From Perilla frutescens (lineage: Eukaryota > Streptophyta > Magnoliopsida > Lamiales > Lamiaceae), in the NCBI GenBank assembly GCA_026008535.1, contig BRKX01000004.1, positions 56,304,501 through 56,368,500 of the forward strand: a stretch of 64,000 bases of DNA. Reading direction: 5' to 3'. Both the position numbers and the translations under genes were made by a program. Every line of letters starts with the position of its first letter. Position 1 is the stretch's first letter. Below the pieces are notes generated by a model. That model saw only the letters and a program-made list of their open reading frames with translations, was not told where the DNA came from and ran no database searches. Positions 48,829-58,777 of this stretch are shown here, in pieces.

Positions 48829-49020
48829 ACCGTGCCGAACCAGCCCTCCCGCGCGCGCCTTCTTGGCCGAGGGGGTACTCCCGCGGCGGCGGGGTGCCCT
48901 GCGCCGGCGGCACACCACTGCACGCCCGCGCACCACTTTGGCCGAGAGGGCACCCCCGCGGTGGCGGCCTCCTGCTGCTCCGCGGCAGCGGCTCCTCCTC
49001 CGCTCTCAACTGAAAGGGGC
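48829..49020. other. GC-rich island inside the solo LTR
   Basis: About 190 bp of CG-dense sequence (CCCGCGGCGGCGGGGTGCCC, CGCGGTGGCGGCC) in otherwise AT-rich DNA, ending about 85 bp before the TATA-like box. It contains the imperfect repeat TTGGCCGAGNGGG(G/C)ACNCCCGCGG (twice, about 48862 and 48940). Open in several frames, none with protein-like composition that I recognise. Confidence 0.7.
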
Positions 49021-49104
49021 GCTCACGAAGAGCGCTCCTCAATCTCTCTCTCTAAAATATACTGAATGAGGAAATGGGATGCGGAAATACAATGGGGGGC
49101 TCTC

Positions 49105-49113
49105 TATTTATAG
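49105..49113 (+). promoter_or_regulatory. TATA box of the solo LTR (TATTTATAG)
   Basis: GGGGGGCTCTCTATTTATAG is the common arrangement upstream of the transcription start in plant Gypsy LTRs. Function inferred from sequence and position. Confidence 0.6.
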
Positions 49114-50993
49114 GGAAAAAACAAGGCTTCCTCGAGAAGCTACTGCAGTGCAACAATACTGCTTTAAAAATATCAGGTTCGGTTAAAAGATGCTTTATTC
49201 GATGGCGAGGTCCAAATGACCTCATTCATAAAATCTGAAAATACCGAGAGGTTTGTTGGCTCGAGTACTATTGAACCAACTTGGCCCGAAATAAAGAACG
49301 AGTCATCTTGAAAGAAAACAAGAAAATATTCTTTTTCAAAAATAAAGTTACTATTCCACACAAAGGACAAATAAAATTCTCGAGCGTTCAATTGACCTCA
49401 GAATGAAAATTCATAAACGCCAACGGATTTCTTAAGAAATTTCCTATAGGATAGACTTGAAAAAACAAGGCTCGGGTCAACACAGGAGATTTCATGAATT
49501 TCTAACGATCACGCTCTTATGGAAAAACATTATTCATAACTTCTTTAAACGCGTTTTAAATCACCGAGAACTCAAATGACTTCAGATTCAAAATTCGAAA
49601 GCACCGGCATGCTCCTTGAGTCAACGCCTTTCAAACATGACCAAAATCGGCTATAACTGAGCTCGGATCAAAATTCTCGAAAAGACGATTTCACGAAAAA
49701 CGACCCTAAAATCGTGGTTAACTACCAAAACATCATTATTTAGGCTCCGATTAATTTCTTTAATTCTCTAAATAGGCTCTGAAAATCTGGGATGTTACAG
49801 TATATGGCATTTATGCCTTCCAAAAGATGGATATTTTTGGTTCAAAGCAGGTGAATTTTCCCTACAATTCACAAGAATTCCCTCCAGATCACTGTTCTGC
49901 CTAATATTGTGTATGGGACTAAAATTGCTTATCGTTTGGGACTAAAATTGTATGCTAACTTAACGGAAAACGTGACGTTAGGACTATTTTAGCATACTCT
50001 GATTTAATGGGACCAAATTAGCTTAGTTTGGGACCAAAATGAAACGGGGGCGTGCTTTATGGGACCATTTCTGTAATTTTCTCACAAAAAGTCGTCTCTG
50101 CCGCTGCTAGGAAAGAAAGAGGATGGGAGAATGGAAAAAAGAAAAAAAGAGAAAGTGTTCTAGGGTTTCTATATTTATATATAAGTATTGATGTAAATAA
50201 ATATGAAACTAAGGGTAAACGTGTAAAAATTATAGCTTAAGCTCGATTAGGCTCGTGAGCCTATCGAGCCTTGTAAAATTAAGCTCAAGCTCGAGCTCGA
50301 TAACTACCTCAAAAGCTCAAGCTCGAGCTCGACTCGATTAGTTTTGAGTTGATTTTGAGTTTTCTTCAAGTCGATCCCGAGTAGCTCGCGAGTTAGCTCG
50401 ACTCATTTACACCCGTAGTCGCCGTAAATTTCAACAGTGAAATTCGGTGACTCCTAAAATTTGGCGACCGCTACATCCTCGTCGCACATTATTGTGGAGC
50501 AAATGTGAGATTTAAGTCGGAAATTGAGCTTGCGTAGGGTTCATGTATTTGATTGGATTGGGGGTTTGCGCAGTTGAATGGGTTTTAGGGTTTTGGGTGT
50601 GATTTCTTACTACATTATTTTGTGGATTTTGTGTTAACTAATATACATATTATTGTCATTGTTCTGTCTTGAAGTTCGATTTTAGGGAAAATGTCAAATA
50701 CTGAAGAACATTACGAAGAGGCTCCTCCGCGTAAGAGATGGTGTGTAACAGTGTTAGAGGTATTTTTATATACATATTGAAATGGGGTTTGTGAAAATAA
50801 TGGAACAATTTGCAGTTTTTTTTAAGTAGATAGAAATCTGGAAATTTGAAGTTCTTAGGTGCGCGCTGAAGTTTTGCACGTAGTGCTCTTGCGGGCAACA
50901 ACAGTTGTGCGCACAGGGGCATGACGCGCAACAGTTGTGCGCGCTGAATTTTGCGCGCAGTAATAACAAGCATCGATATGCGCCTTTTGATTA

Positions 50994-51074
50994 TCGGCAG
51001 CCACTTGCCCAGCATTTCATTGCATCGGCACAAAGTTTTCTTTAATCTCATACACACATACAATTTTCGCTATA
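50994..51074. repeat. 81-bp block duplicated at 58180-58262
   Basis: TCGGCAGCCACTTGCCCAGC ... CATTTCATTGCATCGGCACA ... TTTTCTTTAATCTCATACAC matches TCGGCATCCACTTGCCTAGC and onward at 58180, mostly differing by transitions. The match at 58180 starts exactly where the CACTA-type terminus ends. Confidence 0.8.
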
Positions 51075-51239
51075 ATTACCTTACATATCTTTTAGTTCAT
51101 CTATGCACTTGCATAATTTTTGCTTGCGCGCAGAACAGGGGCATGGCACGCACCAGTTTTTGCGCACAGGGGCTTGATTTGTTACTAAGTCATGTAACTG
51201 CTATAGTATGTAACACAAACCTAATATAATGGAACTTAG

Positions 51240-52210
51240 TAAACCGAAGAAAATCCCATAGTTTGGTTACTAAAAACTCTAGAAAAGAATTTAGAAACCA
51301 CCGTGGTGGAGAAGTTGGAAATAATGAAAATCAATATATTAGTGGGTGATGATGATTTGCTAATTATATTGAAAAATTGGAGAAACGAAGCTGCTAATGC
51401 TGCAATAGATTAATGGACCTAGGAACTGATGCAATTTTTTTTTGTTTTTTTCGAAGAACCGGATTAGGTTTCACCTAGATGATGAATTTTGTCCGAATTG
51501 TGATATTAAGCAAGTTGATATGAAAATGGATTGTGGTTTAGGTATAACCAGAGTCTCTGCTCTCTCAGTAAGATACATAGACTTTATTTTTTGTCTATGA
51601 TTTTGTGTACAAACTTGTACAATTTTTTATTTAATTATTATTATATTTATATATGCCCCTTTAATGGCTATTATATGTTTAACTTTCAAGAATATAAGTA
51701 GTTGTTTGTTGTTAATAGTTGTTTTTATATTAAATGGTGAACTTGGTGAGGATTATAGGATGTTTAACTTAAGATTTGCAAGATGATTGCAATTGTGGAG
51801 AATTTCCAAAATGTTTTCCTTCACTTTTTTTTTTTTTTGTATTTACCTTGCCTATGTTGCTATTATTTATTGATTTATGCAATGTTATTTTTTATATATG
51901 TTGCAGGAATGTTTTAAAATGATGAATTTGTGGAGAAACTTGAGAATTCTAGCTTCTTCATTATTTCCGCACCAAAGAACATTATGGTTATTACTTGTTT
52001 TATTTAAATATTGGTACTTGGATAAATCCTTCTTATTATGTATTTATTTTAGAATTTTATTAAACTAGTGTTGAATTTTCTTTTGCATTAATTCAATATT
52101 GATACTTGGATAATGTCTTGTTATTGTATTGACTTTACGTTTTAGTGTTTAATTTGAAATATATATTATTTAGAAAATTTATTTATTTTTAATTAATAAA
52201 TTCTTCGCAA
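51240..52210. other. Unclassified AT-rich sequence
   Basis: 51290-51560 has short open stretches (AACCACCGTGGTGGAGAAGT, CGGATTAGGTTTCACCTAGA) that look like decayed coding sequence, but no family was recognised. No intact gene. Confidence 0.4.
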
Positions 52211-52213
52211 CAG

Positions 52214-52640
52214 TGATATATGTAACGGTCTGACAAAAAAACGTTATCTAAATGTGAAAATACGTAATGGTTAGATACAAAAGCGTTATCTAAATAAGAG
52301 AATACGTAACGATTCGATACAAAAATATTATCTAAATGAGAGAATACATAACGATTTTATATCAAAGCGTTATCTAATTGAGAGAATACGTAACAGTTTC
52401 AGATAAAAAGCGTTATCTATGCTAGGGAATATGTAACAGTTACCGAATGACTGCTATCTATGGTATAGAATATACTACAATCTTTTAAAAAAATTGTTAA
52501 GAAAGATCATAATACACAACGCTTTATGAAGGTTTTGTAACGCTTAAAAATTGTTATGTAAAGTAAGTATACATAACGGTTAATAACCATTATTTATTCT
52601 GGGTAGAATAGATAACACCACTATATATAACGGTCCGGAA
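52214..52640. repeat. CACTA-like subterminal repeat array, about 42-bp units
   Basis: Units such as TACGTAACGATTCGATACAA and AGCGTTATCTAAATAAGAGA recur about every 41-44 bp (52262, 52303, 52345, 52387, 52431 and beyond), with further inverted GTAACG/CGTTAT words to 52620. Arrays of this kind near the end of an element are typical of CACTA transposons, where they bind the transposase. The terminal piece at 58129-58179 contains the same CATAACGGT words. Confidence 0.7.
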
Positions 52641-53021
52641 ATCTTAATCTTAATATATATAAAAATAAGTAGTTATGCCTTAATTAGTAACTACAGTTTT
52701 CCTGCCTAAACTCGCTTGCCCAAATTAGTAAGTTCACTTAATATACATTTATTTAATTATATATCATATCTTTATGTAACATAATGATGTTTTATATATA
52801 CATATATAATTAATATATGTACTATAATATATATTGGTTTTAAATAATTATTATGAACCAAATAATTAAATACTAAGTTTGATTTTTTTTAAAAAGGACT
52901 ACGTCAATATAACAAGGCCATTGCCAATGTTCATTTTTTCTTTTCAATTTTTTTTATAATGATTGTGGATTGGCATAACTTACATTTTCTTTAGTTATTA
53001 TTTTTTCAAAACACCCTTTAT

Positions 53022-53480
53022 TTAGTTTTTATTCAATGTAATTTTTATTTTTCTTTTAGTCGGAGCTTCTATAATGTTTAGGGTAAAATATATACCTATA
53101 TATTCCTTTATTTGGGTGATCACTATTTCATTGATATTACTGAAAGTATATATATGCTGATATTCAACAAACTCAATAATTATTGGAAAGTCACTATTAA
53201 TTAGAATGGTTCGAAAAACTATTAATGAAAAGTCAACCAATATGCTAAAAACAATTAAATTGAAAATCAATCTCAATTAATTAGAATAATTAATATGCAT
53301 TTTCATTAGGTAATAAATGAATAATCATGTATGATTATATTCAATCGGTTATTTTTAATTAATATTCATACAACAACGATTGATTATCATCATAGATCAA
53401 TTATTTAAATTTGGTATTCCATAATTTTTACACAACTAGATGTATTGCAATTTGCAAATGAGATTGAAATTGAAGTTGAA
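53022..53480. other. AT-rich filler within the putative Helitron
   Basis: No gene or repeat recognised, apart from TA-rich stretches. Confidence 0.45.
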
Positions 53481-53483
53481 AAC

Positions 53484-54377
53484 CAATATTTTTAAACCCG
53501 AACCGGACATTGAACCGGTCAATTTACTGGGTCATTGGGTTACTGGTTCGATTGGTTGAACCGTTTTAAAAAAACCGGATGATCCGTTATATGATATTTA
53601 TTTATATTTTATCTATGTACATGTTAAAATATAAAATAAAATAAACAAACTTGTATCATGATAAATATGTTAAATTAAGTTTAAAAAATGCACTTAATTT
53701 ACATCAATGCTAAGTAAATAAAATGTTTATCAATATTTTTTTATAAGTTAAACAATTAAAAATATAGTAATTATTAAATTAAAATAAACATAGAACATCC
53801 AACTATTAGATTATGAGAAGATATATAATTAAATGTCAAAAAATTAAATATTAATTTTATTTATAAAGAATATTGTATAATTTATAACAACTAAAACAGT
53901 GTTCATTTTTATATATAAGTCACTAATTTAGATTTTATTTCTTCTCTCCATTTATTTTAACTAAAATGATAAATTAGATGTATTTTAAATATTTATTTTA
54001 TTTATTTATACTAAACATTGAATTTAATTAAAATGAAGTTTAGTTATTTTCAAGTTGTGTGTGTGTGTGTGTATTATTAATATCCAAAAAATAATAAAAA
54101 CATGTATTGGCATAGTTTGTTAAGTGCATAATAAAAAATTATATATTTTTTGGAGATTATGGCTTTGACTCCTCCTTATGGATGAAAGAATTAAATATGG
54201 ATCGGTTTGATCGGTTCGACCGATTTTCATCGGGTTTAAGAAGTTCGACTAGTATTTTGAATGGTTTGCTACGGGTCATTTTCAACCTGGAAATCATATA
54301 TAACCAGACCGGACACATGACCGGTTCGCGGTTAAATTGGTCGGACCGACCGGTCCGGTCCAAGTTTAAAAACACTG
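53484..54377. mobile_element. hAT-type element with AACCGGT-rich ends, TSD (T/C)GAAAAC
   Basis: Left end CAATATTTTTAAACCCGAAC; inverse of right end CAGTGTTTTTAAACTTGGAC. Both subterminal regions are packed with AACCGGTC/GACCGGTT words. Flanks TTGAAAAC (53476-53483) and TCGAAAAC (54378-54385) are an 8-bp duplication with one mismatch. 894 bp, no transposase. Confidence 0.75.
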
Positions 54378-54427
54378 TCGAAAACTAATATGAAAGAAGA
54401 AGATTTGTCAGAATTGAAGATTGATAT

Positions 54428-55250
54428 ATCATGATAAATATGTTAAATTAAGTTTAAAAAATAAACAAACTTGTATCATGATAAATATGTTAAATTAAGT
54501 TTAAAAAATGCACTTAATTTACATCAATGCTAAGTAAATAAAATGTTTATCAATATTTTTTTATAAGTTAAACAATTAAAAATATAGTAATTATTAAATT
54601 AAATAAACATAGAACATCAAACTATTAGATTATAAGAAGATATATAATTAAATGTCAAAAAATTAAATATTAATTTTATTTATAAAGAATATTGTATAAT
54701 TTATAACAACTAAAACATTGTTCATTTTTATATATAAGTCACTAATTTAGATTTTATTTCTTCTCTCCATTTATTTCAACTAAAATGATAAATTAGATGT
54801 ATTTTAAATATTTATTTTAATTATATATACTAAACATTGAATTTAATTAAAATGAAGTTTAGTTATTTTCAAGTTGTGTGTGTGTGTGTGTGTATTATTA
54901 ATATCCAAAAAATAATAAAAACATGTATTAGCATAGTTTGTTAAGTGCATAATAAAAAATTATATATTTTTTGGAGATTATGAGTTTGACTCCTCCTTAT
55001 GGATGAAAGAATTAAATATGGATCGGTTTGATCGGTTCGATCGATTTTCATCGGGTTTAAGAAGTTCAACCAATATTTTGAATGGTTTGCTACGAGTCAT
55101 TTTCAACCCGAAAATCATATATAACCAGACCGGACACATGACCGGTTCGCGGTTAAATCGGTCGGACCGATCGGTCCGGTCCAGGTTTAAAAACATTGTC
55201 GAAAACTAATATGAAAGAAGAAGATTTGTCAGAATTGAAGGTTGATATAT
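54428..55250. repeat. Tandem duplication of the right part of the hAT element
   Basis: 54461-55250 repeats 53641-54428 almost exactly (offset about 820), including the hAT right end (at 55198), its duplication TCGAAAAC and about 40 bp of flank. At the junction ATCATGATAAATATGTTAAA occurs at 54429 and again at 54476, so 33 bp is repeated a third time. Confidence 0.9.
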
Positions 55251-55789
55251 CTCACTGCACATATTATGAATATTCCTCAACAATTATCGGATGTTAGTGA
55301 CAAATCTGTTGTTGAATTATCATGTTATTTTTTTTTTAGCTTTGGGTGCATGTTTCATTGATGTGAGTTTTGTTCACTTGTAATGATCTTTTGTAATACC
55401 ACGTGTAATAATAATTATTGCTGTATAAATAGATATATCAGTTGTCTTTTGTTTTACATTTCCAGTTTCTTCTCAAAATTTTGTAAGTTATATTAGTTTA
55501 CATTGTTTTGTTGGAGACATCTTTTTTTCTTTTTGTATAAATCTATTTGAGAGCACGCATATGTTTTGTTTAATTGTAAAAAATATATGATCATTGTGTC
55601 CTAATTAATCATATTGTGTGTGTGTGAATACATATTATAATATATATATATATATATATATTCTTCAGATATTAGCTAGAGATGTTCTAATTCATAAATT
55701 ATTGATGACAATTTAAGATTTGTCTCAAATTTGTAAGGAATTTTCTGCAAAATGAAGAATCAAACAACTGTATGTATATCCACTGCAGG
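55251..55789. other. AT-rich filler, no gene seen
   Basis: Contains a short (GT)n and a (TA)n run near 55615-55660. Nothing else recognised. Confidence 0.5.
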
Positions 55790-56570
55790 AAAGACGACTG
55801 TAAAATAATATTTTATATTTAATTTGGTAAAACACAAAATAGTGTACAAATAATATGATTTCGGATCAAAATTATTTATACGGATCCAATCTCTATTTTT
55901 CCTCCGATTATTCTCTTCAAAACTTGATCTTCAAACGGTCTTTGAAATCTTCAAAGTAAATTTGTTTCTTTGATTTTCTCGAACTTGTTGTTTGAACTTG
56001 GTCTTCGAAGTTTTCGGAGAAGATTTGTATCCTCGATCTTCTTTGACTTGATCTTTAGTCTTGATAACGTTAACTCGGAGGGTCGACGTCTTGTTTCCGG
56101 ATCAAACGCTAATTTCGGAATGAATTTGATGAAGAACGCGTTTGACTGCCTTGCTTATGGATCAAACGTCGTCTTCGGGATGAATTTGGTGAAGAACACC
56201 TTTGAATGTCACAAGAACGCCTTGAATATCTTTGAGAATTTCACTTATGGAAGTTCTCAAATTCTTGAACTCTTCAAATGGTCTTACTTGTGGATCAAAC
56301 GTCGTCTTCGGGATGATTTTGGTGAAGAACGCCTTGAATATCTTTGAGAATTTCACTTATGGAAGTTCTCAAATTCTTGAACTCTTCAAATAGATCAGAC
56401 GCCGTCTTCGGGATGAATTTGGTGAAGAACGCCTTTGAATGTCACAAGAACGACTTGAATATCTTTGAGAATTTCACTTATGAAAGTTCTCAAATTCTTG
56501 AACTCTTCAAATGACTTCTGGTGTGATTTTCAACTGATATGGAGGCCCCTATTTATAGTTGTGGGAAGAG
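55790..56570 (+). other. LTR-promoter-like segment with TATA box and tandem repeats
   Basis: Three tandem units (56155-56516) precede AGGCCCCTATTTATAGTTGT, a strong TATA context at about 56550. This resembles the U3 region of a plant retroelement LTR, but neither LTR ends nor coding domains were found, so the assignment is tentative. Confidence 0.4.
56155..56516. repeat. Three tandem units of about 105-135 bp
   Basis: Each has CGTCGTCTTCGGGATGAATT (or variant), GGTGAAGAACGCCTT, GAATATCTTTGAGAATTTCA, CTTATGGAAGTTCTCAAATT and CTTGAACTCTTCAAATG. The middle unit lacks the CGCCTTTGAATGTCACAAGA segment. Part of the same theme begins at about 56100 (TCAAACGCTAATTTCGGAAT). Confidence 0.9.
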
Positions 56571-57606
56571 AGATCTAGAGCTGATGTAACACTATCTCAT
56601 TGGCTATTGAAAATTGATATATATCTTGAAAGATATATACTTGTTACCAAAGACTCTTGATGTTTATCATATAATAATATCTTTATTATTTAAATATTTT
56701 ATTTAATTTTGAATTTGATATGATTCCAAAACTAAATAAATATATTAAAATCAATAAAAAATATTATTTATAATATTGTAAAATTTCGCCACCTAGAACG
56801 ACATTATCAAAGTTTTGGGCGAACACTAAATATGGCAACATTTTTCATAAATATGACCGCATTAAGGTAGTTAAGATATGGTTATACCTAGAGTAACTTT
56901 TAATGTTTAATTCCATTTATTTGATTGATTGATATAAATCAATTATACTTCTTTTTTAAAATATCAATTAATTATACTAATTGCTATAAACTAGACTAAT
57001 TTCACGCATATGTTATTATAGTGGGCTTCCCATACAACTATATATACAACATATTTTCAATCTGACATTTTTTTAAATGACTTTTCACAAATAGGTAAAA
57101 AATAGTATAGTTGCAGTTTTCTTAATTAGTATCTGTGTATGTGGGTGCGCGCATTTGCACACTATTATATAGATAAAAAAAATGCAAACTATTATATAAA
57201 TTTAATTTTATTAAATCATGGGTAACTGGAAATATCATGCATAAAAGAAACATTATAAGACTATTAAAAACCATCAATTTTTACCATCATAAAGCTATAT
57301 TTATTTTCTATCTTATTTTAAGTCAACTTAAAAAAATATATTTTTTTGCATTAAATAATATATTTTTTTATTGAGATTTTGGAGAAATAACTTATTTTTA
57401 AGAAGTTGACTACTTTTTGCTGCAAACTATTATCAACAACTAAAAACATATTAATTTCTTTTAAAAATATTTTTATTTCAATTTTCGCTTTTTCTTAATT
57501 ACATGTTAAATATGATAGAATTATTAGTCTTCCGATCTCCAATAAATATTATGGAATCATGTAATAAAGATTAGAAGGAAATTTTAATTAATCCATAAAA
57601 TTACAC

Positions 57607-57671
<65 letters not shown>

Positions 57672-58090
57672 ACTCCCTATTATGAGTCGAAAATCGATAT
57701 TTTAAGACCCATTATTTAATTCCTACTCGCTTATATTAAAAATATAATTATAGTTTTCCATTTCACATAGTATGGAAGGATGATAATGATGTGTATAAAA
57801 TAATTTTCTTAAATTTATTTTACAGTGTTTTGTCATTTTCTTCCTGATTTTTCATTGTACTTAAAATTATAAAAGATTTCAGTTATGTTTGAAATTGATT
57901 TCTGGCGAACTAACTATATTATTTATTTTATTAGAAATAATGAATTGAAATTATAAGCTTATTCATGGATACGGATTGTATGCCAATAAAATAGTGAATA
58001 AAGTTGAATATATATAACATTATATTATTTATACACTTATAATTGTTTCTATAATTATTTAACTGTAATTTAATTATTTTATTTGTACAA
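56571..58090. other. AT-rich filler with a long (TA)n microsatellite
   Basis: No gene seen. (TA)n occupies about 57609-57669. Confidence 0.6.
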
Positions 58091-58128
58091 ACTATTCTCG
58101 CCGTGCATCGCACGGGATGTAATGCTAG

Positions 58129-58179
58129 TGACATATATAACGAATAATCACCGTTATGTATGTGCGGTTTTTTGCAGTG
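58129..58179. mobile_element. CACTA-type terminus (inverse CACTGCAAAAAACCGCAC)
   Basis: The sequence ends ...GTGCGGTTTTTTGCAGTG; its inverse begins CACTGCAAAAAA, as in CACTA elements, and contains CATAACGGTGATTATTCGTTA, matching the subterminal array at 52214-52640. The next three bases TCG may be the 3-bp target duplication. The opposite terminus was not found in the window. Confidence 0.6.
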
Positions 58180-58262
58180 TCGGCATCCACTTGCCTAGCA
58201 TTTCATTACATCGGCATAAAATTTTCTTTAATCTTACACACACATATACGATTTTGGCATAA
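58180..58262. repeat. Second copy of the 50994-51074 block
   Basis: See the entry at 50994. It starts directly at the CACTA terminus, which suggests that the CACTA element inserted into a copy of this repeat. Confidence 0.8.
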
Positions 58263-58570
58263 TTTTGTTTTGTTAATGCGTTGATTTTTATCTTATATGT
58301 AGGATGGATGGGAATGAAAAAAGAAGAAAATGATAAATACATAGTACACGATCAGTAATTATGATCGCACGACCTATATTGGTGATATCAAAATTGTATT
58401 AACGGGTTACGGTGATGATATATATCATCTAACCATTATAAAAATAATGTTAGTAAAATCTTTAAATTAACACAAAAATCTGATTCTATAATTTACTCGG
58501 GGGAACTTGATTACAGTTTGAATTTAATAAATTAAATTAAGATAGGTCTGAAGTGGGTTTGGCCCGGACT
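58263..58570. other. Spacer upstream of the F-box gene
   Basis: AT-rich, no recognisable element. Confidence 0.5.
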
Positions 58571-58583
58571 TGGGCTTGGACTT

Positions 58584-58604
58584 GGGCTTGGGCTTGGGCT
58601 GGGG
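58584..58604 (+). promoter_or_regulatory. G-quadruplex-type motif upstream of the F-box gene
   Basis: Four G-runs (58584-58586, 58590-58592, 58596-58598, 58601-58604) with loops CTT, CTT, CT fit the G3N1-7 rule, with another GGG at 58572. It is part of a GGCTTG hexamer repeat. The position is just before the inferred 5' UTR exon. Confidence 0.5.
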
Positions 58605-58639
58605 CTTGTGTGGGCCTGAACAACACTTCCATCGCTCAA

Positions 58640-58777
58640 CTCCAGAATCCCCAATTCACCATGATCACAAAACCCTAAAGATTGGGTCTTTACGCAAAAA
58701 TCCAGACCATAATTATTTAATTTCTCTTCATCGCTTCTCTCTCTACCTGCTTTTACGCTATTCTAAGCATAACTAAG
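58640..58777 (+). other. Probable 5' UTR exon of the F-box gene, with telo-box
   Basis: A CT-rich leader-like stretch ends at AACTAAG|GTATCT, a good donor. It contains the telo-box AAACCCTAA at 58670-58678, often found near plant transcription starts. The start of the exon is approximate. Confidence 0.45.

Larger units (their letters stand above)
46624..49799 (+). mobile_element. Solo LTR of a Ty3/Gypsy-type element, TSD GTATT/GTATA
   Basis: Starts TGTAACAGCCTGGTCCTTTA and ends AAAATCTGGGATGTTACA, with 5-bp flanks GTATT (46619-46623) and GTATA (49800-49804), one mismatch. The length is 3176 bp with no gag-pol, primer-binding site or second LTR, so this is a recombined solo LTR. A TATA box (TATTTATAG) lies at 49105-49113, just after a GC-rich island (48829-49020). 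The orientation is inferred from that TATA box. ORFs in the island are probably fortuitous products of high GC. Confidence 0.8.
41501..50083 (+). mobile_element. Mutator-like element (MULE), complete ends, exact 9-bp TSD ACAAAAAGT
   Basis: ACAAAAAGT at 41492-41500 and 50084-50092 is an exact 9-bp duplication, the Mutator signature. Terminal inverted repeats match over 73 bp with six differences, five of them transitions: GAGAAAATTTCAGAAATGGT (left) against GAGAAAATTACAGAAATGGT (inverse right), then a 34-bp identical run including TTTCATTTTGGTCCCAAACT. It carries a mudrA-type transposase pseudogene (41954-45648, plus strand), a convergent GRF-finger pseudogene (46140-46528, minus strand) and a later solo LTR (46624-49799). 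Without the LTR it is about 5.4 kb. Confidence 0.95.
40875..50417. mobile_element. hAT-type non-autonomous element, 8-bp TSD GTCGCCG(C/T), split by a MULE
   Basis: GTCGCCGC (40867-40874) and GTCGCCGT (50418-50425). Left terminus TAGGGGTGTAAACGAGTCGA; inverse of right terminus TACGGGTGTAAATGAGTCGA. The TAGGGGTG start and 8-bp duplication are those of hAT elements. CTCGAGCTCGACTCGA-rich subterminal regions match the element at 21477-21922. Removing the MULE and its 9-bp duplication leaves 951 bp with no transposase sequence. Confidence 0.85.
40658..51230. mobile_element. Element X2 (same family as X1), host of the nested hAT/MULE/LTR; right end not found
   Basis: Left terminus GTGGAAATTGGCCAAACTAG, then CCGGTCAAAGTTTTAAAA and TTTAGTCAGTAACTTTTAAA, homologous to the left end of X1 at 34887. 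GCGCGCAG-rich repeats at 50858-51180 match the X1 theme. Outside the nested insertions (40658-40874 and 50418-51230) it contains a short open stretch from ATG 50691 (SNTEEHYEEAPPRKRWCVTV) that ends at a GT site; whether this is an exon remnant is unknown. No matching right terminus was found, so the end coordinate is approximate. Confidence 0.5.
52642..58128 (+). mobile_element. Putative Helitron inserted in the CACTA subterminal array
   Basis: The 3' end has a 6-bp GC-rich hairpin (CCGTGC-ATC-GCACGG, 58101-58115), nine bases, then CTAG (58125-58128) followed by T, the canonical Helitron terminus. The proposed 5' end is TCTTAATCTTAATATATA at 52642, preceded by A, giving the expected insertion between A and T with no duplication. 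Removing it rejoins TATATAACGGTCCGGAAA to TGACATATATAACG. No Rep/helicase is encoded, so it would be non-autonomous. The 5' end is an inference; the 3' end is strong. Confidence 0.6.

Noticed and set aside
48695..49069. Arg/Pro/Ala-rich ORFs in the LTR island
   Set aside because: Several overlapping frames are open on both strands at once because of high GC; no domain; they lie in a solo LTR.
46624..49799. Full-length retrotransposon
   Set aside because: No gag, protease, integrase, reverse transcriptase, primer-binding site or second LTR; only one TG...CA unit with a 5-bp duplication.
50691..50759. Host gene starting SNTEEHYEEAPPRKRWC
   Set aside because: A short open stretch ending in a GT site, but no convincing following exon was found; it lies in transposon X2 sequence.
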